A DNA stretch of 43,241 bases, from positions 1-43,241 of the forward strand of contig CALBCY010000257.1 in NCBI GenBank assembly GCA_937927195.1. Reading direction: 5' to 3'. The DNA is from an uncultured Chitinophagales bacterium. Its GTDB lineage: Bacteria > Bacteroidota > Bacteroidia > Chitinophagales > UBA2359. Below the pieces are notes generated by a model. The model searched no databases. It had not been told where the DNA came from and saw only the letters and a list, made by a program, of their open reading frames with translations. Position 1 is the first letter of the stretch; every line of letters begins with the position of its first letter. The position numbers and the translations under genes were made by a program. This document shows positions 18,213-25,936 of the stretch, piece after piece.

Positions 18213-19679
18213 ATGGGAGATCAGAAAGGATTTATAAAATACAAAAGAAGCCTACCTCAAAAAGAAACGGTAGAGCAAAGAAAGCAACACTTTAAAGAGT
18301 TCAATTTGGAGGTTGAAGATGGCTTCTCAAACAATCAAGCAGCAAGATGTATGGATTGTGGCATACCATTCTGTCATTCAGGTTGCCCACTTGGCAACAT
18401 TATTCCCGATTTTAATGATGCGGTTTATAAAGAAGAATGGAAGTTGGCTTATGAAATTTTAAGCTCAACCAATAACTTCCCTGAGTTTACAGGGCGAATT
18501 TGTCCTGCACCATGCGAATCAGCTTGTGTACTAGGAATCAACAATGATCCTGTAGCTATAGAATTCATAGAAAAAACTATTATTGAAAAAGCATACAAAT
18601 ATCAATGGGTTAAACCACGCGAGTCCAATAAAAGAACCGACAAAACTATTGCAATTGTCGGTTCTGGACCTGCTGGGCTTGCTGCTGCTGACCAACTCAA
18701 CCAAGCTGGTCATTCAGTAACAGTCTTCGAAAGAAATGATAGAATTGGAGGCCTCTTGAGATATGGAATACCAGATTTCAAATTGGAGAAATCAGTCATC
18801 GATAGAAGACTGAAAGTTATGGAAGAAGAAGGCATACAATTCAAAACAAATTGCAATGTTGGAACGGATATAAAAAGCAAAGAATTAATGGAACAATTTG
18901 ATGCTGTGGTTCTTTGTGGTGGTTCAACTATTCCAAGAGATTTACCGATTGAAGGAAGAGGATTGAAAGGCGTTCATTTTGCAATGGATTACTTAGAGCA
19001 AAACAACCGAAAAGTTGCAGGTGGAAAATTCAATAAAAAAATCAACATTGATGTAAAGGACAAAAACGTCGTCGTTATAGGTGGTGGAGATACCGGTTCA
19101 GATTGTGTAGGCACCTCCAACCGTTTGGGAGCGAATAGCATTACGCAAATAGAATTGCTCATGCAACCGTCCAACAGCAGAAGCGAAAATGACCCTTGGC
19201 CGCTTTGGCCAATGATCTTGCGCAGTTCAAGCTCTCATGAAGAGGGTTGTGAAAGAAAATGGGCATTGATGAGTAAACGATTTGTATCGGAAGATGGCGT
19301 CAATCTTAGTGGCTTGGAAGTTGTTTCTGTCAGTTGGGAAACGAACAAAGACGGCAAAAACGAAATGAAAGAAATAGCTGGAACGGAAAGAATCATTCCA
19401 TGCGAACATGTATTTCTAGCCATTGGATTTGTTCACCCACAATTGGAAGGATTGTTGACAAGTTTAGGGGTTGACCTCGATCAAAGAAACAACGTCATGA
19501 CGAGTAATTACCAAACAAAAATAGAAAAGCTCTTTGCTGCTGGCGATATGAGAAGAGGACAATCCTTAGTGGTTTGGGCCATCTCCGAGGGTCGTGAAGC
19601 AGCCATCGCAGTGGATGAATATTTAATGGGACAAAAATCAATTCTAGAAAGTAAAGAAGCATCAGTCCTAGCGATTTGA
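18213..19679 (+). CDS. gltD: Glutamate synthase small subunit
   Basis: 488 residues from the ATG at 18213. A TTG at 18147 is in frame, but the extra residues are not conserved-looking. Two cysteine clusters for 4Fe-4S centres lie near the N-terminus: C46, C49, C54, C58 and C97, C101, C105. The FAD site is GSGPAG (150-155) and the NADPH site is GGGDTG (290-295); AAGDMRRGQSLVV is the usual C-terminal FAD signature. It feeds electrons from NAD(P)H to the large subunit encoded 89 bp upstream, and the two are surely one transcript. Length and order are typical. A likely terminator hairpin follows at 19754. Confidence 0.97.
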   Translation: MGDQKGFIKYKRSLPQKETVEQRKQHFKEFNLEVEDGFSNNQAARCMDCGIPFCHSGCPLGNIIPDFNDAVYKEEWKLAYEILSSTNNFPEFTGRICPAPCESACVLGINNDPVAIEFIEKTIIEKAYKYQWVKPRESNKRTDKTIAIVGSGPAGLAAADQLNQAGHSVTVFERNDRIGGLLRYGIPDFKLEKSVIDRRLKVMEEEGIQFKTNCNVGTDIKSKELMEQFDAVVLCGGSTIPRDLPIEGRGLKGVHFAMDYLEQNNRKVAGGKFNKKINIDVKDKNVVVIGGGDTGSDCVGTSNRLGANSITQIELLMQPSNSRSENDPWPLWPMILRSSSSHEEGCERKWALMSKRFVSEDGVNLSGLEVVSVSWETNKDGKNEMKEIAGTERIIPCEHVFLAIGFVHPQLEGLLTSLGVDLDQRNNVMTSNYQTKIEKLFAAGDMRRGQSLVVWAISEGREAAIAVDEYLMGQKSILESKEASVLAI

Positions 19680-19753
19680 TTATCAAAAATTTTGCAAAAG
19701 AGATGGTTTGAAACCCATGATATAAAATTTTCACACCCTCAGTCTAATCGGTT

Positions 19754-19789
19754 CTTGGCCAATTCATTAGCACAATTGTATTGGCCAAG
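19754..19789 (+). terminator. Probable terminator of the nitrogen operon
   Basis: CTTGGCCAA (19754-19762) pairs with TTGGCCAAG (19781-19789). A T-rich tract (TTTCTAATCCTTTTTCTTC) follows directly. It lies 75 bp after the glutamate synthase small-subunit stop. Confidence 0.6.
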
Positions 19790-19912
19790 TTTCTAATCCT
19801 TTTTCTTCAAAGTCCTTTACTTTCATATAAATCAAATTGTGCCAGTTTTTCTGTTAAATCTTTGCGATTTGATTTTTCCGTAAAAATCAGTTATTTTTAT
19901 TCTAAATTCATC

Positions 19913-20122
19913 TTGGGTATTAAACAAACCATGGCTTTCCTATGGTGTTATCACCAAAGGAGCTGGTGAACTTTTATGAAACCAAGAAAAAATGCTTAAA
20001 AAATGCTTAATTTAAGGGGCATAATTAATTAAACAACGCCCTTTTGGTCATAAGACCAAAAGTAAGCGTCATAAGATCAAAATAAAGCTATTTTTTGATT
20101 TGAGAAAATATCTAGTACTCAA
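19913..20122 (+). mobile_element. MITE-like element, copy 2 (210 bp)
   Basis: It starts TTGGGTATTAAACAAACCATGG and ends GAGAAAATATCTAGTACTCAA. It is the longest copy. Extra internal sequence includes the palindrome CTTTTGGTCATAAGACCAAAAG and a duplicated AAAAATGCTTAA. No ORF. It lies between the nitrogen operon and the lipoprotein gene; the rest of 19680-20145 shows only the terminator hairpin. Confidence 0.7.
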
Positions 20123-20145
20123 AAATTCACCCATAAAATTCAATC

Positions 20146-20568
20146 ATGCAACGATTTTCAACTGTGTTCTTTTTGTTCTCTCTGGTTTCTATTTTCTTAT
20201 TATTGAGCGCTTGCGAAAAACTTTCGCTTGATAAAGACGATGAGAAAGGACTGTGCTCCTTTGAATTCAATTTAAATGAATTGACAGTTGGCTCTTGGGA
20301 CAAAGATGCAGAATTGAACCTATCAAACAGCAAGGAATACGAAGTAAAAGAATTGGTTTATTCCGATGATTGTGGTTGCATTGTGTCTGGTTTCATGAAA
20401 TATGTTGAAAACGGGAAAACCAAATTTCTGATTCAGTATGGTGAAGGCGAATGTGACAATTGGGCCACTAAAACTACCTGCTTCGATGGCGACTGTTGCA
20501 ATGATGAATCTTTCACTGTAAAATTCGAACTTGAAAACTGCAACGAGTTCTCCAAAGTAGGGGAATAA
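20146..20568 (+). CDS. Cysteine-rich putative lipoprotein
   Basis: A 140-residue protein. It has a hydrophobic leader and a lipobox LLSAC with the lipidated cysteine at residue 23, so it is predicted to be exported and acylated. The mature part is small and acidic and carries several cysteine pairs (DDCGCIV, TTCFDGDCCND, ENCNEF) that could form disulfides. No named family is recognised. It is flanked by a MITE-like element upstream and a 177-bp gap downstream, and no operon is evident. The last codons include a 16-bp sequence repeated 121 bp further on. Confidence 0.75.
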   Translation: MQRFSTVFFLFSLVSIFLLLSACEKLSLDKDDEKGLCSFEFNLNELTVGSWDKDAELNLSNSKEYEVKELVYSDDCGCIVSGFMKYVENGKTKFLIQYGEGECDNWATKTTCFDGDCCNDESFTVKFELENCNEFSKVGE

Positions 20569-20745
20569 ATAAATTTAAGTAAAAGTTGAAGAGTAATTTT
20601 AAAGGAAGATTTTCGCCTAATATGGTTTCTATTGGATTGTAAAATTCGAACTTTTGCAACACACCTATATTTTGCCTTATCTATTTTGCCGTATTTATCT
20701 TGCCGCAAACAAATCAAATTCTTAAGGTTCTAACATCTCAAGAAA

Positions 20746-21291
20746 ATGAACTTCCTCAATCTTGAATATCTAAAAACTGGTAACAGTCGACAACTATTGG
20801 CTTACCATGAAATTCGTGAATTGAAGATAATGGAATTGCTTTCATTTTACAATCCAATCCTCACCGGAACCATTCCAATTGACATAGACATCGAATCCAG
20901 TGATTTAGACATCATTTGTGAATGTAAATACCACGAAGACTTTGCCAGAGACCTCCTTCAAAACTTTGGCGCTGAGAAAAATTTCAAGTTAAAAAACAAA
21001 TACCATCAGGGTCTAAAAGCAACAATCGTAAATTTTAGTGGACTGTATTTTGAAATTGAAATATTTGGGCAATCCATTCCGCCAATTGAACAACAGTCTT
21101 ATCGACACATGATCATGGAATACAAAATTCTTCAAAACAAAGGGGAGGCATTTAAGAATAAAATTCGAGCTTTAAAAAAGGAGGGTATAAAAACGGAACC
21201 TGCCTTCGCCAAATTATTGGGTCTGGAAGGGAATCCTTACAAGGCCTTGATGAAATATGAACTAAATGGAGAAAAAACAGCCATCACTTGA
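20746..21291 (+). CDS. DUF4269 domain protein (nucleotidyltransferase-like)
   Basis: A 181-residue protein with the pattern of the DUF4269 family. LKTGNSRQLLAYHEI comes near the N-terminus, then LTGTIPIDIDIESSDLDIIC (about residues 38-58). The paired acidic residues in SDLDI resemble the metal-binding DxD of nucleotidyltransferase folds. A conserved EIEIFGQ and a helical C-terminus with a PAFAKLLGL segment follow. The function of the family is not established; the nucleotidyltransferase link rests on the motif. The stop codon lies inside the left arm of a 19-bp perfect hairpin. Confidence 0.8.
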   Translation: MNFLNLEYLKTGNSRQLLAYHEIRELKIMELLSFYNPILTGTIPIDIDIESSDLDIICECKYHEDFARDLLQNFGAEKNFKLKNKYHQGLKATIVNFSGLYFEIEIFGQSIPPIEQQSYRHMIMEYKILQNKGEAFKNKIRALKKEGIKTEPAFAKLLGLEGNPYKALMKYELNGEKTAIT

Positions 21292-21339
21292 TTTATAACT
21301 CCCCTCATAGAATGAAGTATTAAATCAAGTGATGGCTGT
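21277..21339 (+). terminator. 19-bp perfect inverted repeat overlapping a stop codon
   Basis: The arm at 21277-21295 (ACAGCCATCACTTGATTTA) is the exact reverse complement of 21321-21339, with a 25-base loop. The left arm contains the last codons and stop of the DUF4269 gene. No T-run follows, so RNA end protection or a repeat-derived origin are alternatives to termination. Confidence 0.7.
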
Positions 21340-21348
21340 GTAGACCAA

Positions 21349-21503
21349 TTAAGAACTAGACAAATCATGTCTTTCCTTTGATGTGATCAAGCATCCCTTT
21401 TGGTCACATGACGGTCACAAGAACAAAAGAAAGCTATTTTTAGATTTGAGAAAAGCAATATTTTCTATTCTTTCTAATGCGATTCTAAATCTAGTATCTA
21501 AAA
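21349..21503 (+). mobile_element. MITE-like element, copy 3 (degenerate right end)
   Basis: It starts TTAAGAACTAGACAAATCATG and keeps GAAAGCTATTTTTAGATTTGA near the right side. The right terminus is altered; a possible remnant, ATCTAGTATCTAAA, ends near 21503. No ORF. It sits between the 3' ends of two convergent genes. Confidence 0.55.
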
Positions 21504-21524
21504 TCTGATGTCTATCAGTAAAAA

Positions 21525-21890
21525 CTAAGACAAGGTAACGCCCTTCTTGCGTCCCAATTTAAGCTCCAACATGGCTCTTTGACTTTTCGCCATAATTGTA
21601 ATTTCATTTGGACTGTATCCTTTGCGCTTCAAACTCTTTCTGTAACGTGCCATTTTACGATCGACTTTTTCGTTCAATTTTTCGACTTTACGAATGGTCT
21701 TCTCAGATTTTTTGACAGTTTTAGCATGTCTTGCCTTAGTAGCCTCAATCAAGGCCATCTTTTCATCTTTGGCTTTATCCGAAACTTTTTTAGCTAATTT
21801 GGCAATTTTAGCTTCCATTTTAGCCTCTTTCTTGACAGCTTTTGCCTTTTTGCGCTCCAATCTTTTCTTTAAACCGCCAAATAAACCCAT
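21525..21890 (-). CDS. Lysine-rich coiled-coil protein
   Basis: 121 residues from the ATG at 21890 (MGLFGGLKKRLERK). An ATG 36 bp further upstream adds residues unlike the rest and is less likely. Nearly the whole chain is Lys, Ala, Glu and Arg in a continuous helix with heptad-like spacing (about residues 8-90, such as KAVKKEAKMEAKIAKLAKK). A short C-terminal region with GYSPNEITIMAKSQRAML follows. It is very basic, so nucleic-acid or membrane-surface binding is possible, but no family is recognised. It is convergent with the DUF4269 gene and divergent from the methyltransferase gene. Confidence 0.7.
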   Translation of the reverse strand: MGLFGGLKKRLERKKAKAVKKEAKMEAKIAKLAKKVSDKAKDEKMALIEATKARHAKTVKKSEKTIRKVEKLNEKVDRKMARYRKSLKRKGYSPNEITIMAKSQRAMLELKLGRKKGVTLS

Positions 21891-22108
21891 CAGTATTAAT
21901 GTATTATAGGAATTTTTACTCTTCATTTTAAAATTTTTTATTCAGTCAAATATAATTGAAAATTAGCAAAACTAAAACAGAAGATTTTATAATATGTATT
22001 GGTCATTGAGCGAGTAAAATATTATTGAGTATTTCTCAAATAGGAAGGTCATCATTTAATCTTTGTCCTTTGTATTCTTATCTTTGACATTCTTAGAAAA
22101 AACACACA

Positions 22109-23269
22109 ATGATCAAGGAATATTTAGCACAAGTAGAAAAAAGCATTAAAGAAGATACTTTTGTAAAATCTGGCTTAGGAAGGTACAGGGGCAGAGAAAA
22201 AGGATTACAAAAAATTGCCTTTCGTTTGGTTGAAATTTCAAACGAAAGAATGCTTTCACTGACTTACCGATTTGAAACAAAAGATTTCACGAAAAATTTC
22301 AGCATCAAGGATGGCCTTGCCGTTATGAAAGACAACCTCGGCAAAGATTTCATGTCGGCTTTTCTTCACAGCATCCACAATGATTTTGACTTACTCAGCA
22401 ACCGTCGCGGACAATTCAAAATCACCTACAACAAACCCAGTTATACCAAGATTCCTCCGAGAACGCACGACAAACAAAAAGTTCGTGTCGTAGAAAGCAA
22501 GAACGATTATTTATATCATCTTGGAATTTGTACCAAAGAAGGAAAAGTCAAAGCAGACAAACAAGCCAAGTTCAGACAAATCAACAAATTTATTGAAATC
22601 TTTGAGGCACAGTTTAAAAATACCGATGCCTACTTAAAAGACGATATCAAAATAGTGGACATGGGTTCCGGTAAAAGCTATTTGACTTTTGCGCTCTATG
22701 ATTACATAGTCAATAAAACAAAAACACCTTGCAAGATTGTTGGTGTAGAACAGCGAGAAGAACTGGTCGAATTCTCGAATGATCTGGCCAAAAAATGCGG
22801 ATTCACAAGATTGGTTTTTGAACACAGTTCTATTGATGAAGCCAATCTAAACGGAGCGGACATCATGGTCGCACTTCATGCCTGTGACACCGCCACTGAC
22901 GATGCCATTCTAAATGCACTAGAAGCCAAAGTTGAATTGATGATCCTCGCTCCTTGTTGCCAACATTATGTAAGGAACAAAATCAATCCTCCAGAAAACC
23001 TTGTACCTGTTTTCAAAAATGGCATTCACAAGGAACAATTGTCCGTCCTATTAACAGATACTTTGCGTTCGCTTACGCTAGAAGCTTTCGCCTACAAAAC
23101 AAAGGTTTTTGAATTTATTTCATCAGAGCATACGGCCAAAAACATTATGATCACCGCTTGCCTAAACAAAAACCTAAAATTTAATCATGGTAAAATAGAA
23201 GAGATCAATTCTATAAAAAGCCAGTTTGGTATCCCTGATTATTATTTAGACAACCAAGTTTTTGAATAA
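22109..23269 (+). CDS. Class I SAM-dependent methyltransferase (Methyltransf_32-like)
   Basis: A 386-residue protein. The SAM-binding motif I is VDMGSGKSYLTFAL (D184-G188). It is followed by GVEQREELVEFSNDLA (motif II) and an ALHACDTATDDAI segment, and then LAPCCQHY. The Asp/His-Ala-Cys-Asp and Pro-Cys-Cys pattern matches the family that includes eukaryotic METTL25/RRNAD1 proteins. The N-terminal ~150 residues are a family-specific domain with many basic residues (KPSYTKIPPRTHDKQK), consistent with an RNA or ribosomal substrate. The substrate is not known from sequence. The gene stands alone with a strong terminator at 23289. Confidence 0.85.
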   Translation: MIKEYLAQVEKSIKEDTFVKSGLGRYRGREKGLQKIAFRLVEISNERMLSLTYRFETKDFTKNFSIKDGLAVMKDNLGKDFMSAFLHSIHNDFDLLSNRRGQFKITYNKPSYTKIPPRTHDKQKVRVVESKNDYLYHLGICTKEGKVKADKQAKFRQINKFIEIFEAQFKNTDAYLKDDIKIVDMGSGKSYLTFALYDYIVNKTKTPCKIVGVEQREELVEFSNDLAKKCGFTRLVFEHSSIDEANLNGADIMVALHACDTATDDAILNALEAKVELMILAPCCQHYVRNKINPPENLVPVFKNGIHKEQLSVLLTDTLRSLTLEAFAYKTKVFEFISSEHTAKNIMITACLNKNLKFNHGKIEEINSIKSQFGIPDYYLDNQVFE

Positions 23270-23288
23270 GACAATCAATGTGATATTA

Positions 23289-23329
23289 TGTGTCCTATGT
23301 GGTTCGATTATTGAACCACATAGGACACA
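23289..23329 (+). terminator. Terminator hairpin after the methyltransferase gene
   Basis: TGTGTCCTATGTGGTTC (23289-23305) pairs perfectly with GAACCACATAGGACACA (23313-23329) over a 7-base loop. It lies between convergent genes and may serve both. Confidence 0.75.
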
Positions 23330-23376
23330 ATAGAAAACATAGTTTAATTTCATGAATTCTGTAATTCATAAAAAAC

Positions 23377-23524
23377 TTGAGGACTAGACAAATCATGGCT
23401 TTCCTTTGGTGTTTTCACCAATGGAACTGGTGAGCTTTTATGAAACGAAGCAAAAATGCTTAATTTAAGCGTCATAAGACCCAAATAAAGCTATTTTTAA
23501 TTTGAGAAAATGTCTAGAACTCAA
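23377..23524 (+). mobile_element. MITE-like element, copy 4 (148 bp)
   Basis: Best-preserved ends: TTGAGGACTAGACA at the left, and TGTCTAGAACTCAA at the right, a 14-bp terminal inverted repeat with two mismatches. The interior includes GGTGTTTTCACC and AAATAAAGCTATTTTTAATT. No ORF. It lies just beyond the 3' end of the last gene of the EPS cluster. Confidence 0.75.
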
Positions 23525-23549
23525 TAAAATTTTATTATTTGTCAATAAA

Positions 23550-24683
23550 TTAGGAGACATAAACTTCAATCATTTCTTGGGCAATTTTACTCCAGTCAAA
23601 TTCTACTTCAACCATTCTTTTTGCATTGGTCCCCATTTCTTTTAATCTATTCTCTTTTTTTGCTACCAAAACCTGCACCATAGACCAGGCATTTTCCTTT
23701 GCGGTATTTGGTTCTAAGACATATCCAGCATTGTGTTTGTCGATGTATTCAGCCATATTGGTGGCATCACTGACGACGCATGGTACTTCGAGAGCCGCTG
23801 CCTCTAAGATTGCTGTTGGCATGCCTTCATATCTAGAAGGATGATAAAATGCATCCATATTCGCAATCAGATTTAACTTTTCGTCGCCGAAAGTTGGACC
23901 GAAAAATTTCACGTCTTTATCTATTCCATTTTGAACCGTAAATTCCTTCAGCTCTTCAATTTCCTGACCTCCTCCAATCATCCATAATTTACCTGGTTTG
24001 TTCATTTCTTTTCTATAGATTCTAAAGCCTTCCAACAACAAATCCAATCCTTTCATTTTTCTGTCCATTCGTCCACAGAATCCGAATATTGGAATGCCTA
24101 AAGTTTCCTCTGCCAGGTTTCTATAATTAAATTTTAGTTCTGAAATATTCTGACCATTTGGAATCAGAATTTTATTGACCTCCGGCACTAAGTTATTGCT
24201 AGAGACCATTTCACTTTTACCAATGCAATGCAAAGCTTTCGCATTTAACAAAAGGTTTTTTTCGAACAATTTGAAATAAACATTTTTGAACTTGTATTTA
24301 TTTTCCATTGCCTTTTCGTTGTAGCAACCATGTGGTGTGACTATATATGGAATGTCATATTTTAATAACAACTTATGAAGATGAAAAAACTCAGGAATAA
24401 ATCCACCATGGATGTGAAAAACCAAATGTTCCTTGCTGATCGTCTCTTTAATGGCTACCTCAATTTTAGGGCTTATAAAAAACTTGTTGATCGATTGAAA
24501 CAGACTGGTTTCATAATTGCGATCTGGAATTTCAGACACATCATCGGGTGTTCGTGTGATTCCCCAAACTGCAACATTTTGGCCTAAATCAGTTTGCGTT
24601 GTTGCCAAATTATTGACAACTTTGTTAACGCCATTCATCCTGTTTGGATTGGCTTTCCCTAAAACGAAATGTATAATTTTCAT
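23550..24683 (-). CDS. Glycosyltransferase, GT4-like (group 1)
   Basis: A 377-residue GT-B fold enzyme that transfers a sugar during exopolysaccharide repeat-unit synthesis. The N-terminal half has a glycine-rich acceptor-side start (NGVNKVVNNLA) and FHIHGGF. The C-terminal half has GFCGRMDRKMKGLDLLLEGF and the E-x7-E pattern in RYEGMPTAILEAAALE, which contacts the nucleotide-sugar donor. It overlaps the flippase gene by 4 bp (ATGA), so the two are translationally coupled, and it is the last gene of the minus-strand EPS cluster. Donor and acceptor cannot be deduced. Confidence 0.88.
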   Translation of the reverse strand: MKIIHFVLGKANPNRMNGVNKVVNNLATTQTDLGQNVAVWGITRTPDDVSEIPDRNYETSLFQSINKFFISPKIEVAIKETISKEHLVFHIHGGFIPEFFHLHKLLLKYDIPYIVTPHGCYNEKAMENKYKFKNVYFKLFEKNLLLNAKALHCIGKSEMVSSNNLVPEVNKILIPNGQNISELKFNYRNLAEETLGIPIFGFCGRMDRKMKGLDLLLEGFRIYRKEMNKPGKLWMIGGGQEIEELKEFTVQNGIDKDVKFFGPTFGDEKLNLIANMDAFYHPSRYEGMPTAILEAAALEVPCVVSDATNMAEYIDKHNAGYVLEPNTAKENAWSMVQVLVAKKENRLKEMGTNAKRMVEVEFDWSKIAQEMIEVYVS

Positions 24684-25921
24684 ATCAATCTTTTGTTAAG
24701 TACGAATAAAAAATAGAATTGCATGATCAATTGTGTTCCAATCAATCCAGCCAGCAAACCCCACATGCCCCAATGTTTTATCATTGGAACTGCAAGAAAA
24801 AAACTGAGTGCACTATTGATGCAATAAGAAATGAAAATACTTTTTGTGACATTGAGCGTTCTCAATACAAATCGAAGGGGAATTCCACAAAAAATAATAA
24901 TGTATAAAATTGAATATCCTCTGAGCAGAAAGGTACTTTCTGCACTTTGAACATCGAATAAAATCGAGTTGATTGGAGCTGCAAATAAAAATATGAGCCC
25001 CGCTAAAACAGAAACGATCAACAAACCTGGCAAAGAAATGCCTTTGAGGTAAGTTATCAATTGACTTTTACCGCCATTGGCAAAAGCTTTGGCTGCTTGA
25101 ATTGGAATGTAGTTTTCAATGGCCAGAAAAAGGACATTTAAAACGCCCATTACATTTTGGGCGATTCGGATTCCTCCCATGGCAAGCGGTCCTAAAATTG
25201 AACCAGCAGCAACTATAAAAAAGTTAGCTGATGACCATTGCAAAACAGATTTTCCCAACAACCATTTTGAAAATTCCCAGCTCTCTAAAAAGTCGATTTT
25301 CAATTTTGAATAGTCGAACCTGGAAAAACTGAATTCCTTCACAAAGATTATAGCCGCAAAGAAATAAGAAAACAAAATCAAAATCAGTGCATTTTCTAAA
25401 CTCAAGCTATTGTATTGAAATAGAACAATCAATCCGATGACTTGAGGCGTATAAGCTACGACATCCAAAACCATGGCCTTGACATAACTTTCAGCCAAGT
25501 AAAACTTCTTGCGCAGGAAATCGTGAAAGATGAAGCAAACTGCCAAGAAAGACAAGATCAATGAATGATCTTGAATCCCCCAATCCGCAAAAAAAGCAGA
25601 CAAGAGCATGCTGGCTGAGAATGCTAAAGGAATAACCAGTAAGCCAAAAGCCAATTGAAAAATATTAAGAGAGGCCAAAAAACGCTCTTGCTCCCCCTCT
25701 TTCTTTTGTGGAGCAATGGTCAACATCGGAATAACAATGGCTGCACTGTGAATACTGCTTACAAAAAGGACAATCATCCAGATCAAAGCAAAAACTCCAT
25801 AAGTCTCCAATCCCAAAAATCTGGTCAGCAAAATGCCGATCAGGAAATGACATCCTGAAACCCAAATTTGGTCGATAAGAACCAAGATTTTATCTTTATA
25901 TGGAAGTAGTTTTTCTATCAC
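24680..25921 (-). CDS. Polysaccharide flippase (Wzx/MATE-like membrane protein)
   Basis: 413 residues with about 12 hydrophobic segments spread evenly, from GCHFLIGILLTRFLGLETYGVFALIWMI at the start (given in parts: HFLIGILLTRFLG and TYGVFALIWMIVLF) to LIGTQLIMQFYFLFVL at the end. The LTRFLGLETYGVF pattern is typical of the polysaccharide transporter branch of the MOP superfamily. Its role would be to flip undecaprenyl-linked repeat units across the inner membrane. It overlaps the downstream glycosyltransferase by 4 bp and follows the Wzc-like gene by 15 bp. Confidence 0.85.
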   Translation of the reverse strand: MIEKLLPYKDKILVLIDQIWVSGCHFLIGILLTRFLGLETYGVFALIWMIVLFVSSIHSAAIVIPMLTIAPQKKEGEQERFLASLNIFQLAFGLLVIPLAFSASMLLSAFFADWGIQDHSLILSFLAVCFIFHDFLRKKFYLAESYVKAMVLDVVAYTPQVIGLIVLFQYNSLSLENALILILFSYFFAAIIFVKEFSFSRFDYSKLKIDFLESWEFSKWLLGKSVLQWSSANFFIVAAGSILGPLAMGGIRIAQNVMGVLNVLFLAIENYIPIQAAKAFANGGKSQLITYLKGISLPGLLIVSVLAGLIFLFAAPINSILFDVQSAESTFLLRGYSILYIIIFCGIPLRFVLRTLNVTKSIFISYCINSALSFFLAVPMIKHWGMWGLLAGLIGTQLIMQFYFLFVLNKRLI

Positions 25922-25936
25922 GATTTTAAGTTCTTC

